64,000 bases of DNA from Diphasiastrum complanatum. Taxonomy: Eukaryota; Streptophyta; Lycopodiopsida; Lycopodiales; Lycopodiaceae. The stretch spans positions 2,692,348 through 2,756,347 of the forward strand of contig CM055108.1 in the NCBI GenBank assembly GCA_029204225.1, given 5' to 3'. A program made the position numbers and the translations under genes. The notes under the pieces were generated by a model. The model saw only the letters and a list, made by a program, of their open reading frames with translations, made no database searches and had not been told where the DNA came from. Numbering within the stretch: position 1 is the first letter of the stretch; every line of letters starts with the position of its first letter. Below, piece by piece: positions 12,565 to 24,098 of this stretch.

Positions 12565-12848
12565 GGCTAAAAGCATGGTTTGGTGGTACGACATGGACTG
12601 TCAAGGACACTACCTTTTTTGGTTAGAAATGCATTTATGTTTTTTATTGGAAGAGAGAGAGTAGGCCCACCACTTAACCCCCAATACTCCAAGAGGGTAG
12701 GCCCATCATTACTAAGCCCTTCATTGCATTAACTCGTGGGTAGCATCTATCAAGCTCCCTCCCAAATCCCCAAAATGTGAAATGTCCTACCAAAAGATAC
12801 AATAAAAAATTGGTTCTTTTTTTGTACCACCAAACCATGATTTTAGCC
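12565..12848. mobile_element. MITE with 25-bp terminal inverted repeats
   Basis: The left end 12565-12589 starts GGCTAAAAGCATGGTTTGG and ends GTGGTAC. The right end 12824-12848 is its reverse complement with one mismatch (G/T at the ninth base). The 284-bp body has no ORF of note. TTGG lies immediately outside both ends (12561-12564 and 12849-12852), which fits a 4-bp target duplication. The interior has a repeated GTAGGCCCA(C/T)CA word. The superfamily cannot be told from the ends alone. Confidence 0.65.
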
Positions 12849-12852
12849 TTGG

Positions 12853-14799
12853 ATGATCATGCTAACCTTTTACAAAGATTTTCCATTCATCTCATGATCG
12901 CAACAACAAGTATATATTGTTATTGATATTGACATCAGTTGCACTTTATTTGTTATTTGAACATGATTGTATAGTACATTTAATTTTTTTATTTGGTATT
13001 TTTTTTGCAAATTTATTCTTACAATGACATTTGAATGGAATTATGAATTCTAGAGAAATTATCGTACCTCCACGTGATTTAGAAAAAGAAAAAAATATTG
13101 AGATCTATAGAAGAAAGGAGCAAGCAAGACTAAAGTTCATTGAACAACTATTGACTGGTTCATCTTCATCTTCAAGCTCTTCCACCAGTCAATGTAGACC
13201 ACCTGTTGATCCATCACATGTATGTATATTGATTGACGTCATAATTTTTTTATTTGTAATAGTGGTGTACTCCGATTTGGTTGAGCATATAAAGAATTTT
13301 GGCCTCAAAGCCATGATCTATCAAAAAATTTAAAAATATTCTATCTTCTCACTATGACAGCTTGGAATACATAGCAAATTCGACTTCCTTCTTGAAGTTA
13401 GGTGGATTTTCAGCATGTAATAAGGAAGTTAACTCACTCTTATTGCCCTAAAATGAAACCCTAGCCTAGATCCTAGAGTTATGCTTGGTAGGTAGCTAGA
13501 TGGTCAACTTTTCACCTTAAACTTAGGTGTAGGTCCTATAAAGTAGGGATGACCACCAAATAGACATGACCAACTCTCTTTGTATAAGCATGACATGAGA
13601 TAGAGAAGAGAGAAAATGTGTCTCTCCACGAGTTTCCTCCTTTTATAACAGGTCTAAACCCTATTTGGCCTCTTGGCTTTCCCTCCAAAATGCTAACTTC
13701 CCAACATTCAAATTTGAATCTACTCAAACTCGCATTCTAACTTTGTGGAACCTAATTATGTACAAAATTTACACTATTCTTCATGGTTTTTGATCAAGCT
13801 AGATTTGCCAGTTTTTGGCAATTCTTCACAGAGCATAGTGACATAGTATATTGCTCTTTGGAAAGCCAAGACACCACTCCATCACAAATGAAGGTTGCAA
13901 ATGTGCTACAATATCATTTATCATTGGCAATTGGATTATTGGACCAGTTTCAACTAGAATACGATGAAAAGATACCATGTACATTTGCACAATGAAAGGC
14001 CTTAGGATTCGAACGAGAATGGTCAACCATCATATTTGGGCCAATGGAGTGCACACAGAGGATCCAATAGTACGAGAGGTAAACTATTTAAATCATAAAA
14101 TTTGAAATGTACATGAGATTTTTTTTTTATACTTAATGTGTTTTAATGTGTATTTAAACTATGTATGTCTAGATGCTCATTAGATTTTTTGTAATGTGAT
14201 GATGTGCTCCATTAAAGGGTTAATACATAATATTGCTTAATTGAAATCACATTTGCTTCAAAGTTTTATGAGAATGAGATATTAGTAATCCTTACTCTTG
14301 TGGTTTACATTAGCGGTTTAGAGTTTGTAAGGCATATTACCATGCGATTCTTTGAGTTTATTGAATGTTAACAAGTTGGAATGAAGAATGTTTTAAAAGA
14401 TACATTGATGTGTTGGTATATTGTCGATGTATTGGTAGTTTTATTGTTGCTATGATGATTTGAGCTCATTGAATGTTAACAAGTTGGGAAGAATAATGGT
14501 CTAATAGATACATTGTTATGTGCGTACCTTTTTAACAAAAATAAAATTTATATTCATGCAACATTTAGATCTATCAAGTATGGGAGGAAATGTCTATCAA
14601 CCATAGTTTCAACTTCTTGTTGTTTTGATATAAAGATTCTTCATCCTCATTTAGCGTTGGAGAAAATAATCCTCGTAATCTCCAACATAGATGATGAACA
14701 TCATACAACGGTCCTCATATAGAGAAATTATCTCATCGTCAACGTCAAGGCTTAAGAGAGATGATGGAAATCGATGAGCGCATTAATCAGAGACCAATG
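12853..14799. other. No recognised gene
   Basis: AT-rich DNA with scattered short ORFs. 13031-13230 has a short open stretch (FIEQLLTG followed by a serine run) of unknown origin. 13636-13745 is copy 2 of the dispersed repeat described at 11909. 13783-14090 is open for about 70 codons (FASFWQFFTEHSDIVYCSLE) but matches nothing I know. 14100-14760 is AT-rich and empty. The last part may belong to the CACTA relic that follows. Confidence 0.3.
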
Positions 14800-15330
14800 C
14801 ATCTGAATCTAGCTCTTCTACCTCTTTGCAAACAAGTTCCAACGATGACAATGAGCTTCCAATGGATGAAGAATTTGATGCCATGGGAGACATGTTGGAT
14901 GATATGTATGAGAACAATATTGCAGATAGAGAAAATGAAGAAGATGAGGAGGCACTTTTCTCTACAAAAGAAAAGAATATGCGAAAAGAATGAAAGACAA
15001 CATTGTACCCTAGAGCAAAGACATCTTGTTTGGCGATTTCTTTACTTCTATTAAATCTTCAAGCCAAATATAGATGGAGTGACCAAAGCCTCACATCATT
15101 ATTTGAGTACATTTTGTTTCATCTACTTGTCATTTTTTCTTTGAAACAAACTTTACAATTTGAACATCTAGTAATAATTTTCTAATTACATCATACCTCT
15201 ACATATGGAATAATGAGGGTACCTTCCGATTCACCTGCATGGAAACACATCAACAAAGAGTATCCAAGCTTTGCCAATGAGTTAAGAAATGTGAGATTTG
15301 GTCTTCCAACAAATGGTGTAACCGTGTAAT
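14800..15330 (+). pseudogene. CACTA (En/Spm) TNP2-like transposase fragment
   Basis: The diagnostic piece is near 15211-15325, where the frame reads SDSPAWKHINKEYPSFANEL and then RNVRFGLPTNG. This matches the conserved TNP2 block 'ADS.AWKHFDE..PSFA.DPRNVRLGL..DG'. Upstream, near 15040-15110, the segment LLNLQAKYRWSDQSLTSLFE resembles the 'L..K....WSDKSFD.LLELL' block. Before it, an acidic stretch (MDEEFDAMGDMLDDMYENN, about 14862-14920) matches the family's N-terminal acidic region. Frame changes separate the blocks and the DDE core is absent, so this is a dead fragment. Confidence 0.7.
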
Positions 15331-15607
15331 ATACCAGCAACTTGCTTTTATTTGTGTATGACGTAGATGAATGCTTGTTGTGATTGAATGCACTTTCATT
15401 GTTGTTTGATCATGCTTGTTTACTCACTTTGATCAAAACACGGACATCTACGACTCAGTTTCTGATCAGATGATGGCTGTCTTTGACGCCTGAGGAACTC
15501 GCGTTATCATATTGCTCTTCCATTTATTTTAGAACTATACAAATCATCTCTAATCTCTTTGGTGGACTGTACTCTTGTTTCAGAGTATGAATTAATTTTT
15601 AGGATCC

Positions 15608-15761
15608 TGTTGGGCAGTTAGAACACTTAAAGTTGTACATTTAGCATAAGCTGTCTATGTGACTGTTTTTGCATTTAGCAGTTGATTAGAACAGGAGAGT
15701 TGTTCCACAATATTCCTGCTCTCTTCTCCGTTCACGTTCTTCTATCTCTCTTGCCTCATCA
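15608..15761 (+). repeat. Probable short copia 5' LTR
   Basis: This sequence starts TGTTGGGCAG and ends CTCATCA, giving TG...CA ends, and is followed after 3 bases by a PBS-like site. At about 154 bp it is short for a copia LTR. No second copy was found in the window, so the 3' LTR is lost or outside. Confidence 0.5.
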
Positions 15762-15764
15762 GAT

Positions 15765-15776
15765 TGGTAACAGAAC
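15765..15776 (+). promoter_or_regulatory. Primer-binding-site-like sequence of the copia element
   Basis: TGGTAACAGAAC follows the proposed LTR end. It resembles the plant copia PBS TGGTATCAGAGC, complementary to the initiator Met tRNA 3' end, with mismatches. Gag begins about 70 bases downstream. Confidence 0.45.
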
Positions 15777-15837
15777 ATAGCTCAAATAAACCGAGAGATT
15801 AAGTTTGTTTTATTTGTATATTGTTATCGTGTCTCAT

Positions 15838-16955
15838 ATAGGTAGCTCTTCATCTTCATTACTCAGTGAAGCTAGAGTCATTGACAAGTTCAATGATTCT
15901 AACTTCTATATAGATAGAGATTTGGGATGTAGTAGAAGGTGTAGACCTGAAACCAGAAGATGTTGATCAAGCAAAGGCCTGGAGGATCAAAGATCAAAAG
16001 GCCCTAGCATGTATCACACTCAATCTGGCCGACTTCCAAATATCTCACGTTACCACATGCAAAACCTCTAAGGAAACACTAGACTTGTTATCAAATCTTT
16101 AAGAGACTCACGATATAACCACAAGATTACATCTTAGAAGGAAGTTTTTTACTCTTAACATGTGTGATTCTACTGCCATCACTTCTCACATCAACAGCTT
16201 CAAGTCCCTGTTAGATCAGTTATCAGCCGTAGGATGTTCTATTCAAGATGATGATGTCGTTATGAGCTTGCTTTCTTTTCTTCCAAAGTCCTATGAGCAC
16301 TTTGTGGTGATGATCTCCACACAACCCGACCTCACTCTTCAAAAAGTGATCGGTCATCTTCTTCAAGAAAAAATGTGGAGAAAGATCAGCAGCCTGTCCA
16401 TCAAAGACAAATCCATGGCTCTATACAACAAGAAGAAAGACTAAAGGTGAGCATGGTGGATCGTGCAAGAAGCTTTTCTGTAGATATTGCAAAAGAGCTA
16501 ATCACCACATCAAGGAATGTCGCATCAAGATCTACAACGAGACAAAGAAACAACAACAACAACAACCAGACTCCTCCAACACGGTGGAATTCAAGGAGTC
16601 AGATACACATGTTAATGGCTTACAGCAGCAACGAAGACTGTGATAGTTGGTACCTGGATAGCGGCGCTACCTAACACATGACCTCTCGCAAGGAATGGTT
16701 TACGGAGTACACAGCTTACAACAGAGACCAATTTATCTACCTCATAGATTCTAGCACCATACGCGTGGAAGGCAAAGGAGCAGTGAAGATTAGCTTCAAC
16801 AACGATCTGTCCATTTGTGTTCCTAATGTCCTTCCTGTTCCTCAGTTGTCAAGGAACCTGTTTTCAGTCTCTAAGATAACTGATGAGGGCTGCACGCTCA
16901 CAATTCTCGAAAGTAATTTTTCCGGTGCCCCAGTTATGAATTACTTGCACAACTC
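15838..16955 (+). pseudogene. Copia gag-protease, truncated after protease
   Basis: The gag start is near 15838 (serine-rich, then ARVIDKFNDSNF). The best preserved gag block is 16160-16441 (INSFKSLLDQLSAVGCSIQD, FLPKSYEHFV). A zinc knuckle CRYCKRANHHIKEC lies near 16480-16521, and protease entry WYLDSGAT near 16650 is followed by a stop (TAA) where the family has a residue. The protease tail runs to about 16930 (VPQLSRNLFSVSKITDEG). It then stops abruptly against a minus-strand gypsy fragment. Integrase, RT and RNase H are missing. Confidence 0.8.
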
Positions 16956-18460
16956 GTAACCATGGACGGCCCAATAAGACATGATATACATAATTTGGTG
17001 CGTCAAGTAAGTCCATTATTACAAAAGTAATGACAAACTGAACTCTGGTGATTTTGACAGGTATATCTTCTACCATCCCCTTAGGACGGTTGATCAGCTA
17101 GCTTAATGGTGAAAGTGGCAGTTTTTATCTTAGTAAGGCCCCACTTTGCACATAGCTTTGTTGAAATTTAGGTTAACTCCTGAACCTCTATCGATCACAG
17201 CTACTTCTTTACTAAACTGTCTATGTTGTATTAGTAGGGTGATGTTTCGTTGCTCACTTTTCCATGTTGTTCCGACATTGAGCACTTCACTTGATTCTTC
17301 AAATGTGACACAAAAGAGTGGCTTCTAACGGACTGGTGATTCAATCTGAGTTAATCTTTCCGCTAGTCCTTCTTTTGCTTTCGGCACCAGCTTTAGAAAT
17401 TCTCCTAGTGTAATATCCATCTTGCTCGACAGAATATTCACGATCATTTCCATTTGTGGCACTTCAGGTTCTGTCATCTTGAAGGGTTCTTCACGATGAT
17501 GCAACTGAGTATTAACATCTATTTGTGGATTATGTAAATTCGAAGGTAGTGCAGGTGAAGAATGAGCTTCGACTGCTGCTTTAGCTGCTTCCAGGGCTTC
17601 TTCTTCGTGCAACTGTTTAATCCACTACCTCATACTCTGGTATCTCTTCTTTTCGAAGTTGAGATTCGGATACCACCCTGATGTAATAGGTATATCTGTA
17701 GTTGGTACAGATTCAGCAAGTACTTGATCAATTAGACTCTTTCTGCTTTTGAGAATTGGTAACATCCATCAAAGGTACACTTAGTTCAGTAGGCTGAGTT
17801 GTTGGTCTTTGCTTGATCATAATCATATTCACTGGAGTAGTAATCGGCGATGGTTTTGGTCTTGCTGGACAATCCTTGTAACAATGTCCATAACTACATT
17901 CACGATAGAATGGAACAAACTTTCCTTTGTTTGGACATTCCGCAACCTTGTGGTTCTCTCCGCATGCAAAGCATCCAAGTGGTGCTCTGGCACATTGTCT
18001 CATTGCTTGTTGTTGTGCGGCAGCATAGATAGCATACTGTTATGAAGGACCAATCTCTTGATCATCACTATGATTCCATTGCTCATTACCAATGTATGGC
18101 TCTGATTCCATTAGGTTAGCAGGAGGAACTTGTTGTCCTGGTGGAGCTGGCAAAGCTGGTCATTCAGGAAATCCAAGGGCAAAGTTGAAAGCCTTTCCTT
18201 TAAGATCAGGTCTCGTCTGAGTAGTAGGTTCCCGATATTGAAACTTAGATACCATTACTGGATAATCTGAGGATTAAATGAGCAAAATGTTGTTTCGTGT
18301 CCCGTAGAATTGCACAGATGACAAATTGTCGTCATTCATTGTTTCAATGTTGGGCATTCGTTCATGGTGTGATTCCCCACACAAATTGAACACCAGACAT
18401 TTTCTCGACTAGGAAAAGTCTTAGCGAACTTTTTTGTTGCTTTGTTACTCTGAGCACTAT
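16900..18460 (-). pseudogene. Gypsy H gag-nucleocapsid and protease, broken (same family as gypsy C)
   Basis: On the minus strand the order is three zinc knuckles, a linker, then protease. Knuckle 1 is CSICVGNHTMNEC near 18390, knuckle 2 is CHLCNSTGHETTFC near 18310, knuckle 3 is CFACGENHKVAEC near 17972-17934, followed by a degenerate fourth (CSYGHCYKDC). The linker (17612-17330) ends in MDITLGEFLKLVPKAKEGLA. The protease end reads YHVLLGRPWLRVVQVIHNWG (16990-16930). Gypsy C at 60.5-61.5 kb has the same knuckles and linker on the plus strand, so both are copies of one family. RT and integrase are absent. Several stops and frameshifts are present. Confidence 0.75.
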
Positions 18461-20907
18461 CAACCTCTTCTTCAATGACCTTTAACTAATTTGTACATCA
18501 AGGCTTTTCTATAGGAAATTCACTGCAACCATGCTCTACAAGATTAAATGTCTTCTGCACACCTACTTAACATCACAAGCAATATATTCATTTTAGCCAG
18601 TACTTGAATTTCTTCGGATATGAATATTTATGTAGGAAAAGTGTCATGTGACTAAAAAATTTATTTTCGTTCAAGACATTGTAAAGCTTCATGGGGCCCA
18701 AAAAGTTCCATTATCTTCATAAATGAAGGTGGACCTCTCTTTGGGCCCTATAAGTTGATAAATGGCGAACTATTAGTTAGTGGTACTTCCCTTTGTCAGC
18801 TTTTGAGTTTGTCTATAACTAGCCTAGCCTAGTTCCATCAATGGACACATCTTTTGGCTCATTTTGTAAATGAAAAATTTGGAAGCATCCTCTTTTGGTC
18901 TCATGTGTCTTATCACATGTAATGGTGTAAAAGCCTCCATCCTTTGATGTGTGATTTGTAGCAATGCAATGGTATTATGTTTTCTCTTGCTTTCTTCAAC
19001 ATGATTGTGATAGTTACTTGTTTTTTTTGGTTTGAAATATTTTAATGTGAGTTTGGCACAACAATGCATTTTTCTATCATGTTAATTTAGAGTTTGGCCA
19101 AGCATATAAAGCTTGTAGGTTTGATCTGGCATTCAAAGGACTAGAGAGAATGAGCTAGCGTAATTCTCTTAAGCTATGTCAAAGCCAATAAGAATGATTT
19201 GAAAGCCATTGCATGAAGTGTCGGCCCTTTTACTAGAAAAGCATTTCAAATGCTTCAAAATTTCAAACCCTCAAAGCGACAAATTCAATGTTAGATAGAA
19301 GCATGCATATGGGCCTGAAATCTAGGACTAACATAGCAAGCTTATAAATCTAGGAAAGTTTAAGATGTTAAATCTATAGCTCTACCCAGTCTTTCCTAGT
19401 TAGAGATAATGATGTATCCAACTAACTGAAGTTGTTTGTTTGACTAAGAGATGAGATAATTGTATCTCTCGACTTATGTCAACCAACAAACTATAGGAGC
19501 CTAAGGTTATTACTTTTCATTTATAAGAAATAGGTTGAAGTATAGATTTTTGAAGGGTCATTTTTTTTTGTACCATTCCCTGGCTTTTTTATGGTAATAT
19601 ATGATTGAGGCTTGTGTGCCTACCACGTTTTTGGCCATCGGACAACATTTTGAAACTTTTGCTATCAGTTTGAGTACATATGTGGATTGTTTGCTCGTTG
19701 GATTATACATACTAGCACCATTGTTCATCATCCCTCACCCAAGAGAGTGGGTGATTCTAGTCTCCCTCCTAGTGCCATTTTGCCCTTCAATTAATTGAAG
19801 CTAACAAGGACGCACTTGGGTCATATGTTCACATTATTGATGAGTTACCTTATGTGGCTACTTTTGTTTGTGGCCCAAAATATTGTCATATGCAACATGA
19901 TCATGAGGTAGTTAACTTTTTCCCTCAAAACCTACTCTTATTAGAACCATGAAAGGACATAAAAGCTTGAAATAAAAAATTACAACAACTTATGAATAGA
20001 CCGCCATAGGTTCTCACACTCTATACAACAACTGGGTGAAATCTCAATTGAATTATCTTCAAATTCTAAAACATTCTTGCCTAGCCAAATCCTCTTAAAG
20101 TAGATTAGTTGCCACTAGTTTAAAGAGGAATGTAGGTCTACCTCATATGAGCTCTTGAAATTCTGTTGTAAATATTGAAATCCTTGAATCTAATTTGAAA
20201 TCTTCTTTCAAATATTTGGATGATCTCCTTAGAGATGTTGCACTCTTTCTTCTCATTCGCATCTTGAGCCCATCCCTTGCACACCATTTTTGTACAATGT
20301 CATGAACATGGTCAAATATGTCACCCAGTTTTCCAGGACATGAGGTAACTTCCTTCAAAAAATTTACCTCACGAATTTTCTTCCTCGGATTCTTCTTTGG
20401 CACGTCACTAAACAACATCTTCCTTAATATACTTTCTTTGTGACACCTTTTGCAACGTCATATAAAACAATTTGTGATATATTTGTCAATATATTTTTAT
20501 ATAAAAATTTGATGTTGATTGCAAGCTCTTATCCAACATTCAAGACATTGTTTAATCAAAGGAAAGAGCTGCATACATTTTATTGGACTTATTATGACAC
20601 TCAGCTTGTTATTTCATTATATATCCCAAAGTCTAAACTGATTACTTTGTGTTGATTGTAAAGTATTGCGGTCACTTTCCATCATGTGGTGTGTTCCTAT
20701 GTGTAATAGTGTCCTGATCCGAATGATAGGGACTGTGCATGAAAGGAGAATCTTCCCCAAACCATAAGGGGACAAAAATACATATAAATGGACATTGTTT
20801 GAGATAACTTTTAGACAATGGTCCTTTGTAGAGGGGTCTTAATGGTTCTTAAGATCTTAGTCAGGGGAATGATATTCAACTAACAATTCACCTTTGAATT
20901 CCACCAT
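18461..20907. other. No recognised gene
   Basis: I see no family I can name. Short open stretches occur near 19800-19920 (plus) and 20143-20418 (minus, Lys/Arg-rich), neither with a recognisable motif. T-rich tracts occur near 19560. This may be old transposon or intergenic DNA. Confidence 0.3.
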
Positions 20908-20912
20908 TTATG
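20908..20912. other. Target-site duplication TTATG (left copy)
   Basis: Five bases TTATG directly precede the LTR at 20913. The identical TTATG follows the other LTR at 24094-24098, marking a single insertion event. Confidence 0.85.
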
Positions 20913-21407
20913 TGTAGAAGCCTAAGGATCCAGAATCTTAACTATTCAATCACACAAAACATTCTCAAAAGAAAGAGAGAGATGGCTAGAAACCCTCTTG
21001 TAGAAACTCATGGACAGCCAAGGAGAATAGTCAATATTGCTTACAAAAGTGTCTCATACAAATGGGATGCACACATATATATAGTCCAAGATGACTATCT
21101 AACCTCATGACTATTGGCTATCCAACTACTTGACTATTGGCTTTCCAACTACTTGACTATTGACTATCCAACTTTCTATAAGTTACATAGAAAGAATAAG
21201 GTACCTCCAATATGTCAAGTTGGGGTACTTAATGTCACAATTAGGCCTAGGGGACCCATGAGTCCCTACCAAGTTAATTTCATACTAACTTAGCTAACTC
21301 TGAGTTTAGTAGGCCTAATATAATAAATGACCATGGTTACACAATTCTCGACCTTTTGGATCACAGTAACCTATGGTAATGTAAGCAGTTCCATTTACAT
21401 TCCAACA
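20913..21407 (-). repeat. 3' LTR of the gag-only copia element
   Basis: 495 bases that on the minus strand begin TGTTGGAATG and end CCTAAGGCTTCTACA or close to it. It contains about three tandem copies of a roughly 24-base word (GACTATTGGCTATCCAACTA) at about 21108-21178, and a TATATATA box near 21073-21082 on the minus strand, the expected LTR promoter. It lacks 7 bases present near the outer end of the partner LTR. Confidence 0.88.
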
Positions 21408-21559
21408 CCCTGCTTAAATGGAAATGCATAACCTAACATGAAGTAACTTCTCGAAAGAGAAAAATGTAACTTGATGGCCGAACATCATGTCGCCAAATAA
21501 ACTTCGCACCGAAGTAGTCGAAATCTCATCCCCAATCATGTCCAGTGAACTTGATGCAA

Positions 21560-22988
21560 CAAGACAAAAAGATGATGAAACTCTTCGCTCATAGGTATCC
21601 ATAAGGAACAATCCACAACGTAATGTTCCCGAAGCAATGATCATAAGAGATCTCTTTGGGTCTTTGATAAGACATTTGTCTTCTTTGAATTCCACAACCA
21701 ATCTTCTCATAATTGTAGAGACCGAAATGAGATTCTTTTTATTTTTGGAACATAAAGTACATTACGAATGTACTTCTCCTCACCATTGGATAAGACAATG
21801 GGGATCACTCCAATACCTTTAATAGGATAAGAGGTGTTTTCAACACCTTGAACTTTGCTTCCATCATGCACTTTCACAAGCTTTGTGAAGACCTCTTTGT
21901 GATAAGTCATATGGCGTGTGGCACCGCTATCAATCACCCAATCAATAGATGAAAAAAACAGCAACTTGTAAAGCTGAAGATGAGCTGTTTTCTGCAGAAA
22001 AACTAGCAAGATTTGAAGTGGCAAAAATCTCGTGTTGAGGAGAGATGAGATTATTAGTGACAAAAGCATAATCATTATTGAAAAGATTATCCTCCTTTCC
22101 AAATTGTTGTTCCAAAGTAATGATTGCGGTACTTGTATCGTTACCTTTCTCTTTTTCCTTTGCAAGCCTTTTCCTACATTCTTTGATGTAATGCCCAAAC
22201 TTCTTGCAATAGTGTCACTTACCCTTCTTCTTGGAGTCTTGATCTTGAGCTTCCTTAGATTTTTGATCATATTTGAAAGTTTTGAAAGAAGGCTTCCCTT
22301 TCCACTTGCCTTTGCCTTTGCCTTTTGCAAAGAAAGCTTGATCTTCTTGTTCACCAAAGTTCATCCTTGTTTGCTCTTTTTGAAAAAGTAAGCTAACAAG
22401 TTCGTCAAAGGAGATTCGATGTCCCTTGAGAGAAATGCTCAATGATGATACAAATGGAAGGTAAGAATTAGGAAGAGAGTTGAGAGTAATAGATACAAAT
22501 TGTGAGTTCTCAATCACCTCATCAATACTGAGAAGCTCCTCTCGAAGATCCTTGATCTTCGTCAAGTGGTTTGTAAGCAAATCACCTTCTTGCATCTTCA
22601 AGATAGAAAGTTGATTTCGTAGATATACCACTTTTGCCGCATTCTTTACTTGAAACAGCTTGGCAAGAGTCTCTCAAGCACTTTCGGAAGTCTTGCATGA
22701 TCTAATATGAGGAAGGATAGATCTCTTCACTGATAATGCAATGACGGCATCTCATCGATCCCACTTCTTTTGCTCATCGGAAGACACCTCCATAGTTGAA
22801 GAAGTAGTTGTTCTAGATGGTGTAATAGGTGCCAAGGTAGGCGGCCTTTCTTCGTCACCATTAACTACTACTTACAAACCTTTAGCAATAAGAAGGCTCT
22901 TTATCATGTAGCACCACAAGGAATAGTTTGTGTCATCCAGCCTATCTTCATTAAATAAAGAATCAATAGACTCTGATTCTTTAGCCAT
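21560..22988 (-). pseudogene. Copia gag-protease of the LTR-bounded element, with stops
   Basis: Gag starts at ATG 22988 (MAKESESIDSLF..., with TNYSLW near 22930). The best preserved gag block is 22631-22215 ([40 protein letters not shown]). A Lys/Gly-rich tract precedes a zinc knuckle whose first Cys-pair region is near 22215-22170. Protease entry DWVIDSGATRHMT near 21945-21905 keeps the catalytic D-S-G. The tail reads VEFKEDKCLIKD near 21690-21660. At least three Trp codons of the related gag at 33.2 kb are stops here. Integrase and RT are absent, not merely mutated. Confidence 0.85.
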
Positions 22989-23579
22989 AACAAAAAAATC
23001 AGCTTGTAGTAGATAGGAAATAGACTTTCCAAGACAAAATCTACTCACAGGGCAGCAACCTCAAAGTTGAAATTATGAGCACAATAGATTGCAATACTCC
23101 ACATGCAATTTGCTCAACAAGTAATGAAATAGGTGGCTGATTTCTGCACAAAATACAGAATGCTCACAAATAGGTAGACTTCGAATGAAGCCAAAACCAA
23201 AACAAAAAATTTGTGGCTGAAAAGAGTGCACACTATGTGCATATAGAGCTGATGGTAGTGCCCTACTCCAAGCTCACCAACAGACAGATTTTAGCAAGAA
23301 ATGTGTCCAAAACACATGTATCTTCATTTAAGAAGTAAATCTGAAATTTTCAGTATGTAAGTGAGTCAAGATCACATGCAATCGGTTTGAGCATGGGCGC
23401 CCTACTGCTAGCTCTCAAATAGGTAAAGGTGCCCTGCAATTTCCTGCAAAAAAGCTATAAGAAGATGAACAGATTCTTCTCCTGCAAAAATCAGCAGCTT
23501 GATGATTTTCTGCAACCAAAAAGAGAAGAAGATAGCTTCCTATTGAGCGCCCTCCTGCAAGCAATATGATCACCTAAAG
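22989..23579 (-). other. 5' untranslated leader of the gag-only copia element
   Basis: About 590 bases between PBS and gag ATG without an ORF. It carries GGGCGCCC-like palindromes preceded by AGTA or AGGA: GGGCGCCC at 23395-23402, and variants near 23254 and 23546. Just before the ATG, the words CCTATCTACTACAAGCTGA and ATGGCTAAAGAATC are shared with the leader of copia D (33160-33210), showing that the two elements are one family. Confidence 0.7.
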
Positions 23580-23591
23580 GCTCTGATACCA
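23580..23591 (-). promoter_or_regulatory. Primer binding site, initiator Met tRNA
   Basis: The minus strand reads TGGTATCAGAGC directly next to the inner end of the 5' LTR (23592). This is the classic plant copia PBS complementary to the 3' end of initiator Met tRNA. Confidence 0.9.
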
Positions 23592-24093
23592 TGTAGGAAA
23601 TATAAGCCTAAGGATCCAGAATCTTAACTATTCAATCACGCAAAGCATTCTCAAAAGAAAGAGAGAGATGGCTAGAAACCCTCTTGTAGAAACTCGTGGA
23701 CAACCAAGGAGAATAGTCAGTATTGCTTACAAAAGTGTCTCACACAAATGAGATGCACACATATATATAGTCCAAGATGACTATCTAACATCATGACTAT
23801 TGGCTATCCAACTACTTGAGTATTGGCTTTCCAACTACTTGACTATTGACTATCCAACTTTCTATAAGTTACATAGAAAGAATAAAGTACCTCCAATATG
23901 TCAAGTTGGGGTACTTAATGTCACAATTAGGCCTAGTGGACCCATGAGTCCCTACCAAGCTAATTTCATACTAACTTAGCTAACTCTGAGTTTAGTAGGC
24001 CTAATATAATAAATGACCATGGTTACACAACTCTCGACCTTTTGGGTCAAAGTAACCTATGGTACTGTAAGCAATTCCATTTCCATTCCAACA
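23592..24093 (-). repeat. 5' LTR of the gag-only copia element
   Basis: 502 bases, TG...CA ends, nearly the same as 20913-21407. The minus-strand TATATATA box lies near 23761-23770. It contains the same roughly 24-base tandem words (about 23795-23865), which sit upstream of the TATA box in transcription order, a usual place for LTR enhancers. Confidence 0.88.
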
Positions 24094-24098
24094 TTATG

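Larger units (their letters stand above)
20913..24093 (-). mobile_element. Complete TSD-flanked copia-type LTR element carrying only gag-protease (TR-GAG-like)
   Basis: Two LTRs, 20913-21407 (3' LTR) and 23592-24093 (5' LTR), bound a 2.2-kb interior read on the minus strand. Both LTRs have TG...CA ends. A perfect 5-bp target duplication TTATG lies outside (20908-20912 and 24094-24098). The PBS abuts the 5' LTR and a purine tract (AGCAGGG) precedes the 3' LTR. By eye the LTRs differ at about 18 positions plus one 7-base indel over 495 bases, mostly transitions. The interior has a long leader, gag, protease and a little pre-integrase sequence, but no integrase core, RT or RNase H. It is therefore non-autonomous and would need enzymes in trans. 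Confidence 0.9.

Noticed and set aside
18101-18113. PBS-like TGGAATCAGAGCC on the minus strand
   Set aside because: It lies inside the gypsy H gag coding region and has no LTR end beside it; chance match.
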